From positions 729,333 to 793,332 of the forward strand of contig CAUYUJ010019348.1 of the NCBI GenBank assembly GCA_963575745.1: a DNA stretch of 64,000 nucleotides, given 5' to 3'. Positions 61,910 to 64,000 of this stretch are shown piece by piece (the first letter of the stretch is position 1; each line of letters begins with the position of its first letter). The notes beneath the pieces are model-generated. The model saw only the letters and a list, made by a program, of their open reading frames with translations. It made no database searches and had not been told where the DNA came from. A program made the translations under genes and the position numbers. Origin of the DNA: Prorocentrum cordatum. Its lineage: Eukaryota > Sar > Dinophyceae > Prorocentrales > Prorocentraceae.

Positions 61910-63067
61910 CTTGATGGCCTCCTCGCTCTTGGTCGCCCGCTCGGCCTCGTTGCCGCCCAGCCAGGAGGCGTCGCTGACCTGGATCAGCTGCGCCCAGACC
62001 ATGGCGCCCGTCTTCTTGTAGGTCAGCGTGGACAGCTTCTCCGAGGCCCGCCGCTCGGTCTTCACGCGGAAGTCGCCGACGTCGCCGTAGTCTGGATATG
62101 GGGGCGGATCTCCGCCGTCGGCCTCTCCGCCGCCGCCCCCCTCGACGTCGGCCTCTCCGCCGCCGCCCTCCCCGCCGTCGGCGAGGTCGATCACCTCGGG
62201 CTCGCCGCCCTCATCTCCGCAGTCGTCCTCCTCTCCGCCGCCGCCCTCTCCGCTGTCGCCGCCCTCGATCGGCTTGGCGTCGGCATCTGGGTCGTGCTCG
62301 AGCCGCTCTTCCCCCCCGTCTTCGTCTTCGTCGAACCCGCCCTCTGGCTGCTCACCGCCCTCGGGCCCGCCCCCCCCCCCCCCTCCTCCTCGGGCTCCTT
62401 CCTCGGGGGCGGGCTTTGCAGCGGCGGCCTTCTTCAGCGCCGCTCCTGCAGCTCCTGCCGCCGCTGGGCGCTCCGGCGAACTCATCGCGGGCGCCGCGGC
62501 GGGCCTCTTGCGCACCCCGCCGCCCCTGGAGGCCGCCGCTGGCCTGCTCGCACTCGCCGCCGACGCCCTGGGGAGCTCGAGCTTCAGCGCGGGCCCCTTC
62601 TCCTCGCAGCCCTCCGACTTGGCCTGCTTGAGCTTCTCAGCCGAGCTCGGGGCCCCTCGCGAGCGCTTGGTGCGCCTGCGCGCGCCTTTTGGAGTGGTCA
62701 ACTTCTTCTTGGCCCCGAGCTCCGGCTTCATCGAGGACTTGATGCCGAATATCACCTTCTTCTTGGGCTCGCTGGAGCGCCCGTCTGACCAACTTGCTGG
62801 AGTGTCCGCCTGACCAAATAGATCGTCGCCTGCTGGAGTGTGCGTCAGACGAACTAACTCGTCGCCTGCTGGAGTGTCCGTCAGACCAGCTAGCGCGTCG
62901 CCTGCTGGAGTGCCCGTCTGACCAACTATAGCGCCTGCTGGAGTGTCCGTCTGACCAACTACGCTCACGCCTGCTGGAGTCTGACCAACTAGGCTCTCGC
63001 CTGCTGGAGTCTGACCAACTAGGCTCGCCCCTGCTGCATCTTTCGGGCCCTGGTCCGCGTAGTCCGC
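61910..63067 (-). CDS. exon A1: repeat-rich, basic/acidic nuclear-type protein, unknown function
   Basis: A 386-codon open stretch after an acceptor CGCGGGGGCAG at 63068. Residues 1-13 are ADYADQGPKDAAG. Residues 14-93 are eight short repeats of TPAGDxLVGQTD type. About 97-215 is Lys/Arg/Ala-rich (KKKVIFGIKSSMKPELGAKK, GGGVRKRPAAAPAMSSPERP), DNA-binding or nuclear-localisation-like. About 216-320 is acidic Gly/Glu-rich. About 325-386 is a globular tail (LSTLTYKKTGAMVWAQLIQV then SDASWLGGNEAERATKSEEA). Length, low noise and repeat phase support real coding. From memory KRPAAA stretches with such charged helices are frequent in dinoflagellate hypotheticals. The 5' exons are not found; the frame runs open to 63337, but that part is Pro-rich and likely intronic. 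Confidence 0.6.
62760..63030 (-). repeat. coding tandem repeat TPAGDxLVGQTD
   Basis: GCCTGCTGGAGT(GTCC)GTC and TCTGACCAACTA recur eight times on the plus strand (minus: ACTCCAGCAGGC). Unit lengths of 24, 27, 30 and 33 bp all keep the minus-strand frame of exon A1, evidence of selection on the protein. Confidence 0.88.
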
Positions 63068-63079
63068 CTGCCCCCGCGC

Positions 63080-64000
63080 CCATCGATATGTGAGCAGGTC
63101 CACGCAGACATGGTGGCGAGGAGGATGGGGGGGATGACCACGAAGAGGCGGAGGGGGCGGAGGACGGGGATCCCCAGGCCGAGGAGAAAGAGAGGGTGGG
63201 AGGGGGGAGCATGACCGAGGAGTGCGAGGAGTAGTAGGAGCGCGAGGAATAGGAGGAACACGATGACGACCATGGACATTCGACGGGAGGTAAGAGGAGG
63301 AGGAGGAGGGGGGCTGCAGGAGGATCCGAACTCCCATAATTTCCCCCCCGTTCCCTGCCCCTCCTCACGCTTGAACGGGGGCCAACGCTCCGATGATGTC
63401 ATTTCTGTTGGCGCATATGGCGCCCACAAGCTTTCGCTATCCTGGCCCCCCGCCCGACATCGCGAGCTCGCATCGGCAATGAGGAAGATGCGCGACTTAG
63501 ATACACACCAGAGTCTTAGAGGAATCTAAGGGGAGATAGGACATAGATCTATGTCCTATTTCCCCTCCAGTCCCCTCCCCGCCCGCCCCTTATCCCCCCC
63601 CTTCCCTCCCCCCCCCTTCCCCCCCCTTCCCCTCCCTCCCCTTCCCGTCCCTTTCCCCTCTCTCTCCCTTTTTGTTCCTCTCTCCCTCCTTTTTCCTCTC
63701 GCCCTCCTTCGCTCACAAATGCAGCCAACCCCGCCCCTGGGCGCCGCCTCGCGGCCTCCAAGATCGCCGTGTAGTAATCGAGCTTCTGTCGGCCCATCGT
63801 CCGCTGTCGCGCGGCAGCCCCCCCCCCCCCTGCCCATTCTGCGCAACAATTCGGGGGCCGCGGGCCGAAGCCAAGAGGAAGGATGAGGGGTGGAGAAAGG
63901 ATGGAGGAAATGGGAAGTAGCGGGGAAGGCGAAACGAGCGTGGGAGCGAGACGCACGGATGGAGGGAACGGGAACTATTGGGAAAGGGAAGGGGCGGGGG
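63080..64000. other. no supported gene
   Basis: GGA-rich at 63110-63320, then unique DNA to 63550 with a palindrome-like AGGACATAGATCTATGTCCT (63538-63557), then C/T-rich DNA (63560-63710). A short minus-strand frame near 63740-63850 reads MGRQKLDYYTAILEAARRRP and could be an exon start, but is unsupported. Confidence 0.35.

Overview
The window looks like nuclear DNA of a dinoflagellate. Three signals support this. (1) A 21 of 22 match to the dinoflagellate trans-spliced leader lies on the minus strand at 35921-35942, exactly at the 5' end of a LINE. (2) A decayed retroelement at 13.0-17.2 kb encodes, on the minus strand, a cytosine DNA methyltransferase domain between RNase H-like segments and a tyrosine recombinase, an arrangement known from dinoflagellates. 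(3) The DNA is GC-rich, gene-poor and full of microsatellites, minisatellites and frame-shifted retroelement remains. No rRNA, tRNA, CRISPR array or bacterial-type operon was seen. The species cannot be fixed from sequence alone; a free-living dinoflagellate of the Prorocentrum or Symbiodiniaceae type would fit.

Layout. 0-8.5 kb: a possible Copia Gag scrap, then repeats, including an inverted pair of short arrays flanking a GACAGTGG minisatellite (3.96-4.89 kb). 8.9-17.2 kb: decayed minus-strand coding sequence, best resolved at 13.0-17.2 kb as a methyltransferase/tyrosine-recombinase retroelement. 18-30 kb: repeats, including two copies of a composite element (R1, R2 and CAA microsatellites) and a gypsy-type integrase tail at 27.9 kb. 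30.2-30.9 kb: palindrome clusters and a perfect 26-bp hairpin. 32.1-35.9 kb: a minus-strand LINE with the spliced leader at its 5' end, followed downstream by a 100-N assembly gap. 36.4-37.1 kb: a tandem duplication of about 415 bp. 38.5-42.1 kb: a satellite of about 427 bp period, built from a 10-12 bp motif that also occurs in six smaller patches across the window. 45-49.4 kb: decayed retroelement-like coding sequence (minus). 49.9-50.7 kb: an 83-84 bp minisatellite. 52.0-54.6 kb: a plus-strand Copia-type Gag remnant. 56.3-56.8 kb: a plus-strand conserved-looking ORF. 57-63 kb: exons of at least one multi-exon minus-strand gene of unknown function, with introns full of simple repeats.

How it works together. 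Most coding sequence here comes from selfish elements in different states of decay, each broken by stops, frameshifts or homopolymer insertions. The methyltransferase domain has lost its catalytic cysteine in this copy. The only good candidates for functional host coding sequence are the exons at 57-63 kb and perhaps the ORF at 56.3 kb. Long open frames over the satellites (38.5-42 kb and 58.5-59.2 kb) and over the trinucleotide repeats are products of the repeat units, not genes. All family assignments were made by eye from motifs and need profile searches to confirm them.
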